Shown: positions 1 to 7,093 of the stretch, piece by piece
Layout: each line of letters begins with the position of its first letter
Numbering within the stretch: the first letter of the stretch is position 1
Assembly (NCBI GenBank): GCA_016713965.1
Contig: JADJOC010000002.1
Span: 124,001-188,000, forward strand
From: Chitinophagaceae bacterium
GTDB taxonomy: Bacteria; Bacteroidota; Bacteroidia; Chitinophagales; Chitinophagaceae
Direction of reading: 5' to 3'
DNA length: 64,000 nt
The notes under the pieces: generated by a model
Databases searched by the model: none
Told to the model about the DNA's origin: nothing
The model's input: the letters and a program-made list of their open reading frames with translations, nothing else
Position numbers and translations under genes: made by a program

Positions 1-461
1 TTTTACAGGCTCTGCAACCTGTTGTGGGTATCAATTATGGTAACAATAATTTTAACAGGACAATCCAGAGTGTAACAGTTTTTAAAAAATATGCTATCCT
101 TACTCTTTTGTTAATTGCATCAGTCTGTATAATATTTTACAATCCGCTTATACATTTATTATTACCTGGTTATTTTATTAATCTGAAACAGTTTTTTCAG
201 TACCTGTTTTTATTTACTGCAATGATCATCGCTCCATTCGGTAGCTGTGTTGTAGTTTATTGGCAGGCAGTTGGTAATAAAACATACCCGGTTATGATGA
301 TACTGATTAAAGATATATTGCTGTTTATCTGTATAACCGTATTTTTTACTTTTTGGTTAGGTATAACAGGTATTTATATTGGATTATTGATTGAAAATAT
401 TGTTTACGGAGTATTAGTCACCTTGCTTTTTAATTATGGACTTAAAAAGGTTAATGCTTAG
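1..461 (+). CDS. MATE-family efflux transporter, C-terminal part
   Basis: Only the last ~150 residues lie in the window. The frame is open to the left edge, so the real start is upstream. It begins with QALQPVVGINYG, matching the Q-P-[IV]-[IV]-G-x-N-Y-G signature found near the start of the second half of MATE (NorM/DinF-type) exporters, and continues with about four hydrophobic helices, as expected for the remainder. MATE proteins are inner-membrane antiporters that expel cationic drugs or metabolites using Na+ or H+ gradients; the substrate cannot be read here. A polysaccharide flippase of the same superfold is the alternative. It ends convergently, overlapping the methyltransferase gene by 11 bases. 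Confidence 0.8.
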   Translation, partial: LQALQPVVGINYGNNNFNRTIQSVTVFKKYAILTLLLIASVCIIFYNPLIHLLLPGYFINLKQFFQYLFLFTAMIIAPFGSCVVVYWQAVGNKTYPVMMILIKDILLFICITVFFTFWLGITGIYIGLLIENIVYGVLVTLLFNYGLKKVNA

Positions 462-1065
462 TTGCTACTATATGAAATACATGCCAATGCTTGCTATTGC
501 CGGTAATATCATCCCTATCATACTCTTCTTCGTCCAGTAAAATAATATCAAATCCTTGTAATAATTCAGAGATTTGTTCTCTAGGATGAAATGTCATATC
601 AGGATTACATTTCCAATCATCATTAGCACCAAATAAATGACCACAGAATATGCCACCGCTAGAAAGAGAATTTTTAATAGTACCCCAGCAGGATGAAAAA
701 TACGCCGGTTTGCAAAAAGGAAGAGAAAAGCAAGCATTAATAATTTGTGTAGGATGTAAAGATAACGTTTCAAAACTCAGCTCCTGAAACTGCCACTTAA
801 CAAAATTATCAGGTAATTTAAGTTGCTGTACCTGCTGTTTTATTGCAGCACCTACAGTTGGGTCAATATCTATACTGGTAACCTGCATACCATTTTTTAG
901 CATGTAAAGTGTATCTATACCAATTCCACAACCTAAATCATAAGCAGTATAGTTTGCAAGTCGGCTCTTTTTTTTAAGCAGGTAGTCAACAGCAAAATTT
1001 AAGGTGTAAGATGGTTTCAGAAGCTGTTGCTGTTTGTTAGTATGATAGTTATGCCATTCGTTCAT
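451..1065 (-). CDS. class I SAM-dependent methyltransferase
   Basis: A 204-residue protein with a Rossmann methyltransferase core. YDLGCGIGIDT at residues 42-52 is motif I, the SAM-binding loop, and TSIDIDP about 20 residues later is the acidic end of strand 2 that binds the ribose hydroxyls. Length and layout resemble the TehB / Methyltransf_11 group of small soluble methyltransferases. The substrate is not identifiable. It starts with ATG and overlaps the end of the convergent MATE gene. Apart from that transporter there is no operon partner. The family call is firm; the biological role is unknown. Confidence 0.8.
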   Translation of the reverse strand: MNEWHNYHTNKQQQLLKPSYTLNFAVDYLLKKKSRLANYTAYDLGCGIGIDTLYMLKNGMQVTSIDIDPTVGAAIKQQVQQLKLPDNFVKWQFQELSFETLSLHPTQIINACFSLPFCKPAYFSSCWGTIKNSLSSGGIFCGHLFGANDDWKCNPDMTFHPREQISELLQGFDIILLDEEEYDRDDITGNSKHWHVFHIVATKH

Positions 1066-1443
1066 TTTAACTTATTATATAACATTTGGTAAAAAAACAA
1101 GTGTAGTATTTAACTGATATAAATAACTTAAAAGCTATTTTTACTTAATGAGAAATATTTTTCATTACTAAAATCCATCTTGTTTCTTCACGTTAATTAC
1201 ACACCGACAATAGTATATAAAAATAAATGAAGTATTTCTCTTTGGCAAAAAACAATTTGCGTAGTGATGACCTATTTATCTAGGCTGATATTCTCAAACC
1301 AAATAAGCTTAAAAAATAAAATATAATTGATGGCACTCAATCTCACAAGTTAAAAAAACGAATAAGTTATTTAAGTACATAAAAGCCTGGGCACAAAATA
1401 GGCAAAAGAGAAAACAAAAATCTCGCCTTTCCTCATTTCCTTT
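1066..1443. other. AT-rich intergenic region, no gene seen
   Basis: About 380 bases between the divergent methyltransferase and pseudouridine synthase genes. It is very AT-rich. I see no credible ORF, tRNA or strong hairpin in it. Confidence 0.5.
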
Positions 1444-1494
1444 TTGTTCTTAATCCTAGTATCTCTTTTTCTCCTTTTACCTCTTAGCTTTTCG

Positions 1495-1502
1495 TACCTT
1501 TG
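1495..1502 (+). promoter_or_regulatory. Bacteroidota -7 promoter element TACCTTTG
   Basis: An exact match to the Bacteroidota primary sigma -7 consensus TAnnTTTG. It lies inside the open frame ahead of the RsuA/RluB-type gene, implying that translation starts downstream of this point. No convincing -33 TTG partner is visible, so the site is tentative. Confidence 0.4.
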
Positions 1503-1503
1503 C

Positions 1504-2481
1504 AAGAAAAAGAATAGTGCAATTAAAGAGGAATTTCGCCAGGAAAAGAAAAAAGTAAAAAAAGAACGGGCGGCTTATTTTAATAAAATAAAAGAAGAAA
1601 AGCGACAACTTGCCTCAGAAAAGCGCAACCCAAAACCAGCCACTGCAATTCAGCCTGTAAAAAGTAACGAGACATTAATTAATGGCAAAAAAACTTTTAC
1701 CCCTAACAAAACCACGGCAAAAAAATCAGCCGGCACAGAAAAAATAACTGGTGCATTAATGCCACTTAACAAATATTTGGCGCATTGCGGTGTATGCTCC
1801 AGAAGAGATGCCATTACACAAATCAAAGAAGGAAAAGTAAAAGTAAATGGTGCAGTAATATCTGAGCCAGGCTATAAAGTACAAGAAAGTGATGATGTAA
1901 ATTTTAATGGGAAAAAATTATTTGTCACTAAAAACTTAGTGTATATTTTATTGAATAAACCTAAAGATTATATTACCACTACCGATGATCCGCAAGGCAG
2001 AAAAACAGTGTTGCAATTAATAAAGGCTGCTACTGCAGAAAGGGTTTATCCTATCGGCAGGTTGGATAGAAATACTTCAGGTGTGTTATTGCTTACTAAT
2101 GATGGCGACCTTACACAAAAACTCTCCCACCCCAGCTACGAAATAAAAAAAATCTACGAAGTAAAACTGGATAAGCCTTTAACAAAATCAGATTTTGATA
2201 AAATAGTAAAAGGTATAAAGCTTGAAGATGGTATAATAAATATTGATAGCCTGGCTTATGCGGATGCAAAAGATAAATCTGTAATTGGCATTGAAATCCA
2301 TAGTGGCCGAAACCGTATTGTACGCCGCATATTTGAATCATTGGGATATGATGTAAAAGGCCTGGACAGGGTAATGTATGCTAACCTTACCAAAAAAAAT
2401 GTGGACAGGAGCAAGTGGCGTTTTTTAAGTGAAAAAGAAATCCGGTTGTTGAAATATATGAATGCCAGTAAAAATAAATGA
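1504..2481 (+). CDS. RsuA/RluB-family pseudouridine synthase (start uncertain)
   Basis: It isomerises a specific uridine in rRNA. The recognisable part begins at MPLNKYLAHCGVCSRRDA (ATG at 1759). It has an S4 RNA-binding domain, then the synthase domain with the catalytic aspartate in GRLDRNTSG and RsuA/RluB landmarks such as LLNKPKDYITT and GRNRIVRR. In front is a Lys/Glu-rich extension of ~85 residues, common in Bacteroidota homologues, but it has no in-frame ATG. The open frame runs back to about 1444, past a promoter element at 1495. An out-of-frame ATG at 1682 would join the frame if the following 7-A run had one more A. The first in-frame ATG gives a 240-residue minimal enzyme. Which of the small-subunit or large-subunit sites it modifies cannot be told. 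Confidence 0.85.
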   Translation, partial: KKKNSAIKEEFRQEKKKVKKERAAYFNKIKEEKRQLASEKRNPKPATAIQPVKSNETLINGKKTFTPNKTTAKKSAGTEKITGALMPLNKYLAHCGVCSRRDAITQIKEGKVKVNGAVISEPGYKVQESDDVNFNGKKLFVTKNLVYILLNKPKDYITTTDDPQGRKTVLQLIKAATAERVYPIGRLDRNTSGVLLLTNDGDLTQKLSHPSYEIKKIYEVKLDKPLTKSDFDKIVKGIKLEDGIINIDSLAYADAKDKSVIGIEIHSGRNRIVRRIFESLGYDVKGLDRVMYANLTKKNVDRSKWRFLSEKEIRLLKYMNASKNK

Positions 2482-2489
2482 TTTCTATA

Positions 2490-2562
2490 ACACGAATTAA
2501 ATCGAATTACACGAATTCTTATCAATGAATATGTATTCGTGTAATTCGTAAAAATTCGTGTA
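2490..2562. repeat. CACGAATT-type inverted repeat
   Basis: Two ~28-base arms built from ACACGAATT words face each other around a ~16-base AT-rich spacer, forming a long imperfect hairpin directly after the upstream synthase gene. The arms are themselves repetitive (CACGAATT-spacer-GAATTACACGAATT). It resembles in style the ACACGGAT repeats at 18.1, 18.3 and 57.6 kb. It may also serve as a transcription terminator, though it lacks a clean T-tract. Confidence 0.6.
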
Positions 2563-2582
2563 ATAAAATAATAATCTTTAAA

Positions 2583-3344
2583 ATGCTTCAACACCCCATC
2601 AATACAAAAAACAATAAGCCTTTTTTCAAAAATTTAAAAGATATTATCATTTTTGAAAACGATTTTTTATAGTGCTCAACAAACCTGCCGGGTTATTATC
2701 TATCCCCGACAGGGAACAAACACAAACCTCGTTAAAAGATATTTTAAAAGAAAAATACGGCAATATATTTACAGTACACCGCCTGGACAGGGATACCAGC
2801 GGTGTAATTATTTTTGCTAAAAAATGAAGCTGCTCATAAATACTTGTCCCAATTGTTTGAAGAAAGAAAAGTATCTAAATATTATTTAGGATTAGTACAC
2901 GGCATTCCGGTTCCATCCAAAGGAACTATTGATGCTCCGATTGCAGAACATAGTGTGCAGAAAGGGATAATGACAGTGCACCGAAAAGGTAAACCTTCCA
3001 TTACAGATTATGAAGTGGTGGAAGAAAACAAACACTATTCGTTAGTAAAGTTTCAAATCCACACTGGCCGTACGCACCAAATAAGGGTACATGCAAAAAA
3101 TATTGGCCACCCGATTGTATGTGATGAATTGTATGGTGATGGGAAGCCGGTTTTATTATCTGCTATTAAAAGAAAATTTAAATTAAGTAAAAAGGAAGAG
3201 GAAGAAAAACCAATGCTAAACAGGTTGGGACTTCACTCTTACCAGCTTATTTTTAACGCTCTAAATGGAGAAGAAATAAATTTAATTGCTGAGCTTCCAA
3301 AAGATATTAAAGTATTGCTGCAACAGTTGAAGAAAAATGGGTAA
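2583..3344 (+). CDS. RluA-family pseudouridine synthase (two frameshifts)
   Basis: Read as one gene of ~253 residues that changes frame twice. The N-terminal frame (ATG 2583) leads to a T6 run at 2663-2668; one more T gives DFFIVLNKPAGLLSIPD. The middle frame carries HRLDRDTSGVI with the catalytic Asp. Removing one A from the A6 run at 2819-2824 continues into AKNEAAHKYL, then the RluA landmarks YYLGLVHG and FQIHTGRTHQIRVHA. The enzyme makes pseudouridine in rRNA or tRNA. The two shifts cancel, and both sit in homopolymers, which points to sequence errors rather than decay. The insertion sequence starts 22 bases after the stop and does not touch the gene. Confidence 0.8.
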
Positions 3345-3414
3345 AATGCAGTAACGCCCATCTTATTGAATCGTCCTAAAATAAGTTGACGGTTTTAAAA
3401 TATTCCCGGTTTCC

Positions 3415-4377
3415 TCAAGGAGCCGGGATTTTTGTTTGATGTACCTGTTGTGGCGTTTTCATTTTAAGTGCCAGGTGAGGTCTTTTTTGATTGTATAAAA
3501 ATATGCTTTCCTGTACTAATTTTTTTACCTGTTCTTTCGTTTTTAAAATTCTATCCATACCAAATTCTTCTTTTATGGTCCGGTTCATTCTTTCAGCCAG
3601 TGCATTTTCATACGGGTCTCCGTTTTCTGTCATGCTAAGCCTAATATTATTGTTATTACTTAGCGATTCATATTCTTTGCTGCAATACTGCAATCCCCTG
3701 TCAGAATGATGGATAGTTGGTATATTTTTATTTCTACGTTGCCCGGTTGCCATATGCAATGCTTTAATCATGCTTTCAGTTTCCATTGTATCATCTACAG
3801 CATAACCCACTATTTTCCGGCTGTACATATCGGTTATCATATTTAAATAACAGTTGCCTTGCTGGGTCTTCAAATAAGTAATATCACTTACCCAGACTTC
3901 ATCTGGTTGCTTTACTGTTTTTCCTTTAATGATATTTGGCCATTTTCTTAGCCAGTGCTTACTCATAGTAGTTTGTACATACCTACGCCTGGGCTTGATT
4001 TGCAAACCATAATACTGCATTAATGCAAAGAGCTTATCACGGCCAAACTTTAGGTTTTGCTGCTTTAAATCTTCTTTAATGAGATAATAAATCTTACGGG
4101 TACCTACCCTGGGTAAGAGTTTTTTTTGATTATCCACTAATTGTTTTACAGCTGCCTGTTTTGCCAATTGTTTAGCAGCATCCTTTGGTTGCTTATATAC
4201 ATATTGACGGCTGTAACCCAAGGTAGCGGCTATAGTTCCGACTGATTGTTTGGTTCCCCCTGGTTGTCGGAAGCTGCTTGTGACAGGGGTAAGTACTTTT
4301 TTTCTGATCTCAGTATTAAACAGATCATCTGCAATATCTATAGCCCTATTCAATATCTGTTTTTCTGCTTCCAGCAA
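3415..4377 (-). CDS. IS3-family transposase, DDE subunit (orfB)
   Basis: The frame holds the catalytic integrase core. The DDE residues lie in VWVSDITYL (first Asp), HHSDRGLQY (second Asp) and ENALAERMN (Glu), followed by NQKRPHLALKMKTPQ, typical of the IS3 C-terminus. The first ~50 residues (LLEAEKQILNRAIDIADD) look like the leucine-rich end of an orfA rather than orfB. This suggests that orfA and orfB are meant to be joined by frameshifting, and that the TTG at 4377 is not a true start. It cuts and joins the element ends during copy-out transposition. It is inside an IS with intact ends. Confidence 0.9.
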   Translation of the reverse strand: MLEAEKQILNRAIDIADDLFNTEIRKKVLTPVTSSFRQPGGTKQSVGTIAATLGYSRQYVYKQPKDAAKQLAKQAAVKQLVDNQKKLLPRVGTRKIYYLIKEDLKQQNLKFGRDKLFALMQYYGLQIKPRRRYVQTTMSKHWLRKWPNIIKGKTVKQPDEVWVSDITYLKTQQGNCYLNMITDMYSRKIVGYAVDDTMETESMIKALHMATGQRRNKNIPTIHHSDRGLQYCSKEYESLSNNNNIRLSMTENGDPYENALAERMNRTIKEEFGMDRILKTKEQVKKLVQESIFLYNQKRPHLALKMKTPQQVHQTKIPAP

Positions 4378-4428
4378 CTTGATCTTTTTTCCAATTGGGA
4401 TATATACGTTTTTGGGGGAGCTTTCTTT

Positions 4429-4638
4429 TCATTGGAGTTTTACTTTTTCCAATCCAAAGTTCCGTGTTTTCTTAACCATTGCAAAACTGTACTTCTTCCC
4501 TGAACTCCATACTTTTTTTTGGCTCTGCTTATAAGTTAAATAGCCTTTTTCTATTTCATCTACTATTTGCAGTTTAAAAGACAGGCTATAATCTTTTTGA
4601 GTCCGTTTACTGAAGTCTTTTTCCCTAATATTTATCAT
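4429..4638 (-). CDS. IS3-family transposase, HTH subunit (orfA, frameshifted)
   Basis: Start chosen at the ATG reading MINIREKDFSKRTQKDYS; an upstream TTG lies within the terminal repeat. The N-terminal half (DYSLSFKLQIVDEIEKGYLTY) is the helix-turn-helix domain that binds the IS ends. After SQKK the frame goes wrong. Removing one T (plus strand) from the T8 run at 4513-4520 restores YGVQGRSTVLQWLRKHGTLDW, the standard orfA sequence. Further length differences in short A runs would be needed to connect to the leucine-rich segment ahead of orfB. Some of this may be the programmed -1 slip used by IS3 elements, but the T8 shift is not at the usual place. Confidence 0.75.
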   Translation of the reverse strand: MINIREKDFSKRTQKDYSLSFKLQIVDEIEKGYLTYKQSQKKVWSSGKKYSFAMVKKTRNFGLEKVKLQ

Positions 4639-4690
4639 ATAAGTCAACTTTTTTGTCAACTTATTCTAGGATCATTCATATATATAAAAT

Positions 4691-4718
4691 AAAAAACCTT
4701 CATTGCTGAAGGCTTTTT
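4691..4718 (-). terminator. rho-independent terminator of the RRM gene
   Basis: Stem CCTTCA/TGAAGG (4697-4702 with 4707-4712), loop TTGC. Read on the minus strand, it is followed by a run of T (4696 down to 4691). It lies 22 bases past the RRM gene stop codon, immediately beside the IS target duplication. Confidence 0.75.
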
Positions 4719-4739
4719 AAAATATCTAAACAGATGAAA

Positions 4740-5174
4740 TTAATAATCCCTGTTGTATCCACCGCCACCGCCGCTTCTACCGCCACCGCCGCCGTAGCCG
4801 CTACCGCCGCTTTTCTTGTAGCCACCGCCGCCACTACTTCTACCACCGCCACTGCCGTAACCGCCACCGCTGCTTCTACCGCCACCGCCATAACCACCGC
4901 CGCTTTTCTTGTAGCCACCACCTTCGCCTTCTTGGCGTGGTTGCGATTCGTTAACGATTAACTTACGACCCATAACTTCTGTTTCGTTTAGGCTAGAAAT
5001 GGCTGTTTTTGCTGCTTCAGCATCTTCCATTTCTACAAAACCAAAACCTTTACTACGGCCATTCATTTTGTCCTTCAAAATTTTAGCGCTTGTTACGCTG
5101 CCGTACTGGGTAAATAAATTGCTTAAATCATCATCAGTCATTGTCCAACTGAGATTTCCTACATAAATGTTCAT
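4740..5174 (-). CDS. RRM-domain RNA-binding protein with Gly-rich tail
   Basis: A 144-residue protein. Residues 1-80 form one RNA recognition motif, with RNP2 (IYVGNL, residues 3-8) and RNP1 (KGFGFVEM, about residues 43-50). Residues ~85-144 are a low-complexity tail of GGGYGGGG, GGRSS and GYKKSGG repeats ending in YNRDY. This is the architecture of cyanobacterial and Bacteroidota cold-inducible Rbp proteins and eukaryotic glycine-rich RNA-binding proteins, which bind single-stranded RNA and act as RNA chaperones. The Gly/Arg/Tyr tail could favour phase separation; that is inference. It is monocistronic with its own terminator. The Gly codons make the local DNA GC-rich compared with its surroundings. 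Confidence 0.93.
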   Translation of the reverse strand: MNIYVGNLSWTMTDDDLSNLFTQYGSVTSAKILKDKMNGRSKGFGFVEMEDAEAAKTAISSLNETEVMGRKLIVNESQPRQEGEGGGYKKSGGGYGGGGRSSGGGYGSGGGRSSGGGGYKKSGGSGYGGGGGRSGGGGGYNRDY

Positions 5175-5559
5175 TGTAAAAAACTTTTTAAATTAAATAA
5201 AAACAATAATGACTTAGTTGCTACAATGAACTGAATTCGTTTTAAAAAAAGCATTATCAGGCCAACAGCTAAGAACTAAAAACATTAAAGCAGGGTAAAG
5301 ATAGGGATTTATTTTAAAAATAATAATCATTCTAAAAAATTGCCATATTTTATTAATATAAATATAAAATATTAACTTTTTTCTATTAACAAAACAACAA
5401 ATACCTGCTTGCTAATACTCATTAGTCAGAACTCCCTTCGCCTTTGGAGTATAAGATAAGCGGCGGCTGATGTTTGTTTTTATAGAACTAAAAAAATAAA
5501 TGATTGATAATCAATGGATTTATTTTTTATTCTATAGTAGAAGGGATAAGGATGAGGTA
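5175..5559. other. intergenic region upstream of the RRM gene
   Basis: About 385 bases that presumably hold the RRM gene promoter and 5' untranslated leader on the minus strand. A near-consensus TATCTTTA (minus strand, about 5294-5301) could be its -7 element, which would give a ~120-base leader. No ORF or conserved RNA motif is recognised. Confidence 0.4.
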
Positions 5560-5592
5560 AAAAATCCGCCTGAAATATTCAGGCGGATTTTT
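5560..5592. terminator. bidirectional terminator after rplI
   Basis: Perfect 15-bp stem (5560-5574 with 5578-5592), loop ATA. The core is AATCCGCCTGAA, with A and T tracts on both sides, so it can work in either direction. It terminates the rpsF-rpsR-rplI operon on the minus strand. Confidence 0.88.
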
Positions 5593-5616
5593 AATTATAT
5601 TATATATCAAAGTGAT

Positions 5617-6063
5617 TTATTCCCCAACCACTTCAAATTCAACTTCAGTTTCATTTGAATTACCAAAATCAATTTTGGCTTTATAAGTACCTAATTCTTT
5701 AACATCATCTAAAATAGTGATCCTGCGACGGTCAATTTCATAGCCTTTTTGCTCTTTAATTGCCCTTGCAATCTGAACAGAAGTAACACTACCAAATATT
5801 TTGCCTGAAGTACCGGTTTTAGCTCCGATTTTTAAAGCCCCATTTTGTAAAACTGCTATCACGCTGTTTATTTCAGCCAACAACTTAGCTTCTTTTTTAG
5901 CTTGCTGCTTTATCTTTTCTTGTAATTGTTTCAAATTACTAGGACTGGCTTCTACCGCCATCTTACTGGGAATTAAAAAATTACGGCCATAACCATTTTT
6001 TACAGTTACCAGTTCATTAGCACCGCCTAAGTTATTTACATCCTGTATTAATATTACCTGCAT
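5617..6063 (-). CDS. rplI: 50S ribosomal protein L9
   Basis: 148 residues, the normal length. The N-terminal domain starts MQVILIQDVNNLGG, with the diagnostic KNGYGRNFLIPSKMA that binds 23S rRNA at the base of the L1 stalk. A Lys-rich connecting helix (QEKIKQQAKKEAKL) and the C-terminal domain with GKIFGSVT follow. It is the last gene of the classical rpsF-rpsR-rplI operon, with a strong terminator behind it. The frame is intact. Confidence 0.98.
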   Translation of the reverse strand: MQVILIQDVNNLGGANELVTVKNGYGRNFLIPSKMAVEASPSNLKQLQEKIKQQAKKEAKLLAEINSVIAVLQNGALKIGAKTGTSGKIFGSVTSVQIARAIKEQKGYEIDRRRITILDDVKELGTYKAKIDFGNSNETEVEFEVVGE

Positions 6064-6138
6064 TATTTTGCATTTTTACCCAATCCCGCAATTAGCAGAA
6101 CTTTCATTCTTTTAAAAGAAATTAGGGTGGTGAAAAAA

Positions 6139-6406
6139 TTATTTTAATAAATCCGTAACGTACGGTAATATCGCCATCTGGCGAGCTTTTTTTAACTGCA
6201 TCGCCTACTTTACGCTGAAATTTTAAAGAATTCCCGGTAATGCGACGTGGCAATAACCTACCCTGCTCATTGATGAATTTTTTCAAAAATTCGGCATCTT
6301 TATAATCAATATAATGAATACCCATTTTCTTAAAACGGCAATATTTTTTGGGGCGTTTATCAGCCTTAATTGCTGTAAGATATTTTATCTCGTTTGCTTT
6401 TGCCAT
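6139..6406 (-). CDS. rpsR: 30S ribosomal protein S18 (frameshift near C-terminus)
   Basis: The 5' part is standard S18: KKYCRFKKMGIHYIDYKD, then GRLLPRRITGNSLKFQRKV. As given, the frame then runs to 6122 with a meaningless tail. Deleting one base from the 7-T run (plus strand 6187-6193) gives AVKKARQMAILPYVTDLLK and a stop at 6139-6141, which is exactly the S18 C-terminus. Because S18 is essential, this is almost certainly a sequence error. The protein sits beside S6 on the 30S platform, and the gene is the middle one of the rpsF-rpsR-rplI operon. Confidence 0.95.
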
Positions 6407-6408
6407 GA

Positions 6409-6762
6409 TTATGCCTCCGCTTTTTGAGTTGCTGAATGTACGCCATTCTTCTTTTTAGCATTGTACTCTACGGCGTATTTATCGAGTACGGTGTACATGT
6501 GGCGCATCACTGATTCGTCACGTAAAAGTTGAGTTTTCAACTTTTCATTGAAGCTGGATGGCGCTTTATACTCCATTACCCAATAAAGGCCAGTGGTCTT
6601 TTTGGCAATGGGATAGGCCAGTGATTTTAATCCCCAAGGATTGCTGTGCACTACTTCTCCGCCATTTTCTTTTACAAGATTGGCAAATTTTGTCTGAGCC
6701 GCTTTAAATTCGTCATCAGATAGCACAGGGGTAAAAATCACCATCAATTCGTAGTTGTTCAT
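6409..6762 (-). CDS. rpsF: 30S ribosomal protein S6
   Basis: The start is set at the ATG giving MNNYELMVIFTPVLSDDE, the canonical S6 N-terminus; the longer open frame upstream crosses the promoter and is not coding. The 117 residues include NPWGLKSLAYPIAKKTTGLYW, the S6 signature. S6 binds S18 and helps assemble the platform of the small subunit. It is the first gene of the operon. A -7 element lies ~60 bases upstream and an AG-rich GGGAA precedes the start. rpsR begins 2 bases after its stop. Confidence 0.96.
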   Translation of the reverse strand: MNNYELMVIFTPVLSDDEFKAAQTKFANLVKENGGEVVHSNPWGLKSLAYPIAKKTTGLYWVMEYKAPSSFNEKLKTQLLRDESVMRHMYTVLDKYAVEYNAKKKNGVHSATQKAEA

Positions 6763-6820
6763 TTCCCTGGTTTTGTGTTTAAAAAAAATTGTTTTCCTTA
6801 GCAAATATGCCAAAGGGCTG

Positions 6821-6828
6821 CAAAGGTA
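6821..6828 (-). promoter_or_regulatory. -7 promoter element of the rpsF operon
   Basis: The minus strand reads TACCTTTG, an exact TAnnTTTG match, about 60 bases before the rpsF start. It drives the S6-S18-L9 operon away from the MFS gene. Confidence 0.75.
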
Positions 6829-6843
6829 ATAATTTAATAGATA

Positions 6844-6865
6844 AATTGGCAATAAATTGCCAATT
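6844..6865. repeat. 22-bp perfect palindrome upstream of rpsF
   Basis: AATTGGCAAT-AA-ATTGCCAATT is a perfect dyad of 10-base arms. It lies 16 bases upstream of the rpsF -7 element, about where the -33 region falls. It could be an operator or a hairpin; there is no protein to link to it. Confidence 0.6.
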
Positions 6866-6899
6866 ATTTTAAGCTTTGGTTACGGTCATATTAGCTATG

Positions 6900-6955
6900 C
6901 TCAACTACTGCGGCAGCCTGCCCCGTCCGAAGGCGGGGTCGCACTATTCAACAGC
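6900..6955 (-). repeat. palindromic intergenic element (family A copy)
   Basis: The minus strand reads ...AGTGCGACCCCGCC TTC GGACGGGGCAGGC..., a GC-rich hairpin in an AT-rich spacer. Nearly the same hairpin is at 32.4 kb (+), and a diverged one is at 38.2 kb (-). The flanks (GTTGAATAGTG on one side, GAGCATAGC on the other) resemble those of the other members. Confidence 0.6.
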
Positions 6956-6990
6956 AACTTACTTATTGAGCTTTCTGTTAGCGTATTTTC

Positions 6991-7043
6991 ACAATTGGTA
7001 AAGGAAGTCAAGTTTTAAAAAATTGACTTCCTTTACCAATTGT
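6991..7043. repeat. 21-bp perfect inverted repeat
   Basis: Arms 6991-7011 and 7023-7043 are perfectly complementary (ACAATTGGTAAAGGAAGTCA and onward), around an 11-base loop of T then A. It lies just before the MFS promoter at 7069. No T-tract follows, so it is not an ordinary terminator. Confidence 0.75.
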
Positions 7044-7068
7044 ATTTACTGTTCAAACATCAATAAAC

Positions 7069-7076
7069 TATATTTG
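7069..7076 (+). promoter_or_regulatory. -7 promoter element of the MFS gene
   Basis: TATATTTG is an exact TAnnTTTG match, 18 bases before the ATG at 7094, giving a very short leader. Confidence 0.6.
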
Positions 7077-7093
7077 CACCTCAAAAATTTTAG

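Larger units (their letters stand above)
3367..4678 (-). mobile_element. IS3-family insertion sequence, 1312 bp
   Basis: Both ends are visible. The 24-base terminal inverted repeats (3367-3390 and 4655-4678) match at 21 of 24 positions and begin with TG, as IS3 elements do. They are flanked by a direct TAT triplet (3364-3366 and 4679-4681), the expected 3-bp target duplication. Inside, on the minus strand, are an HTH orfA and a DDE orfB. It landed between the RluA-family gene and the terminator of the RRM gene, without breaking either. The intact ends and duplication imply a fairly recent insertion. orfA is frameshifted in this sequence. Confidence 0.92.

Noticed and set aside
2256..2594. Minus-strand ORF over the end of the pseudouridine synthase
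   Set aside because: Antisense to a conserved coding region and to the CACGAATT repeat; no homology visible.
4734..4961. Ala/Thr-rich ORF on the plus strand opposite the RRM gene tail
   Set aside because: It is the antisense reading of Gly codons (GGN read as NCC/GCC). The RRM protein explains the sequence.
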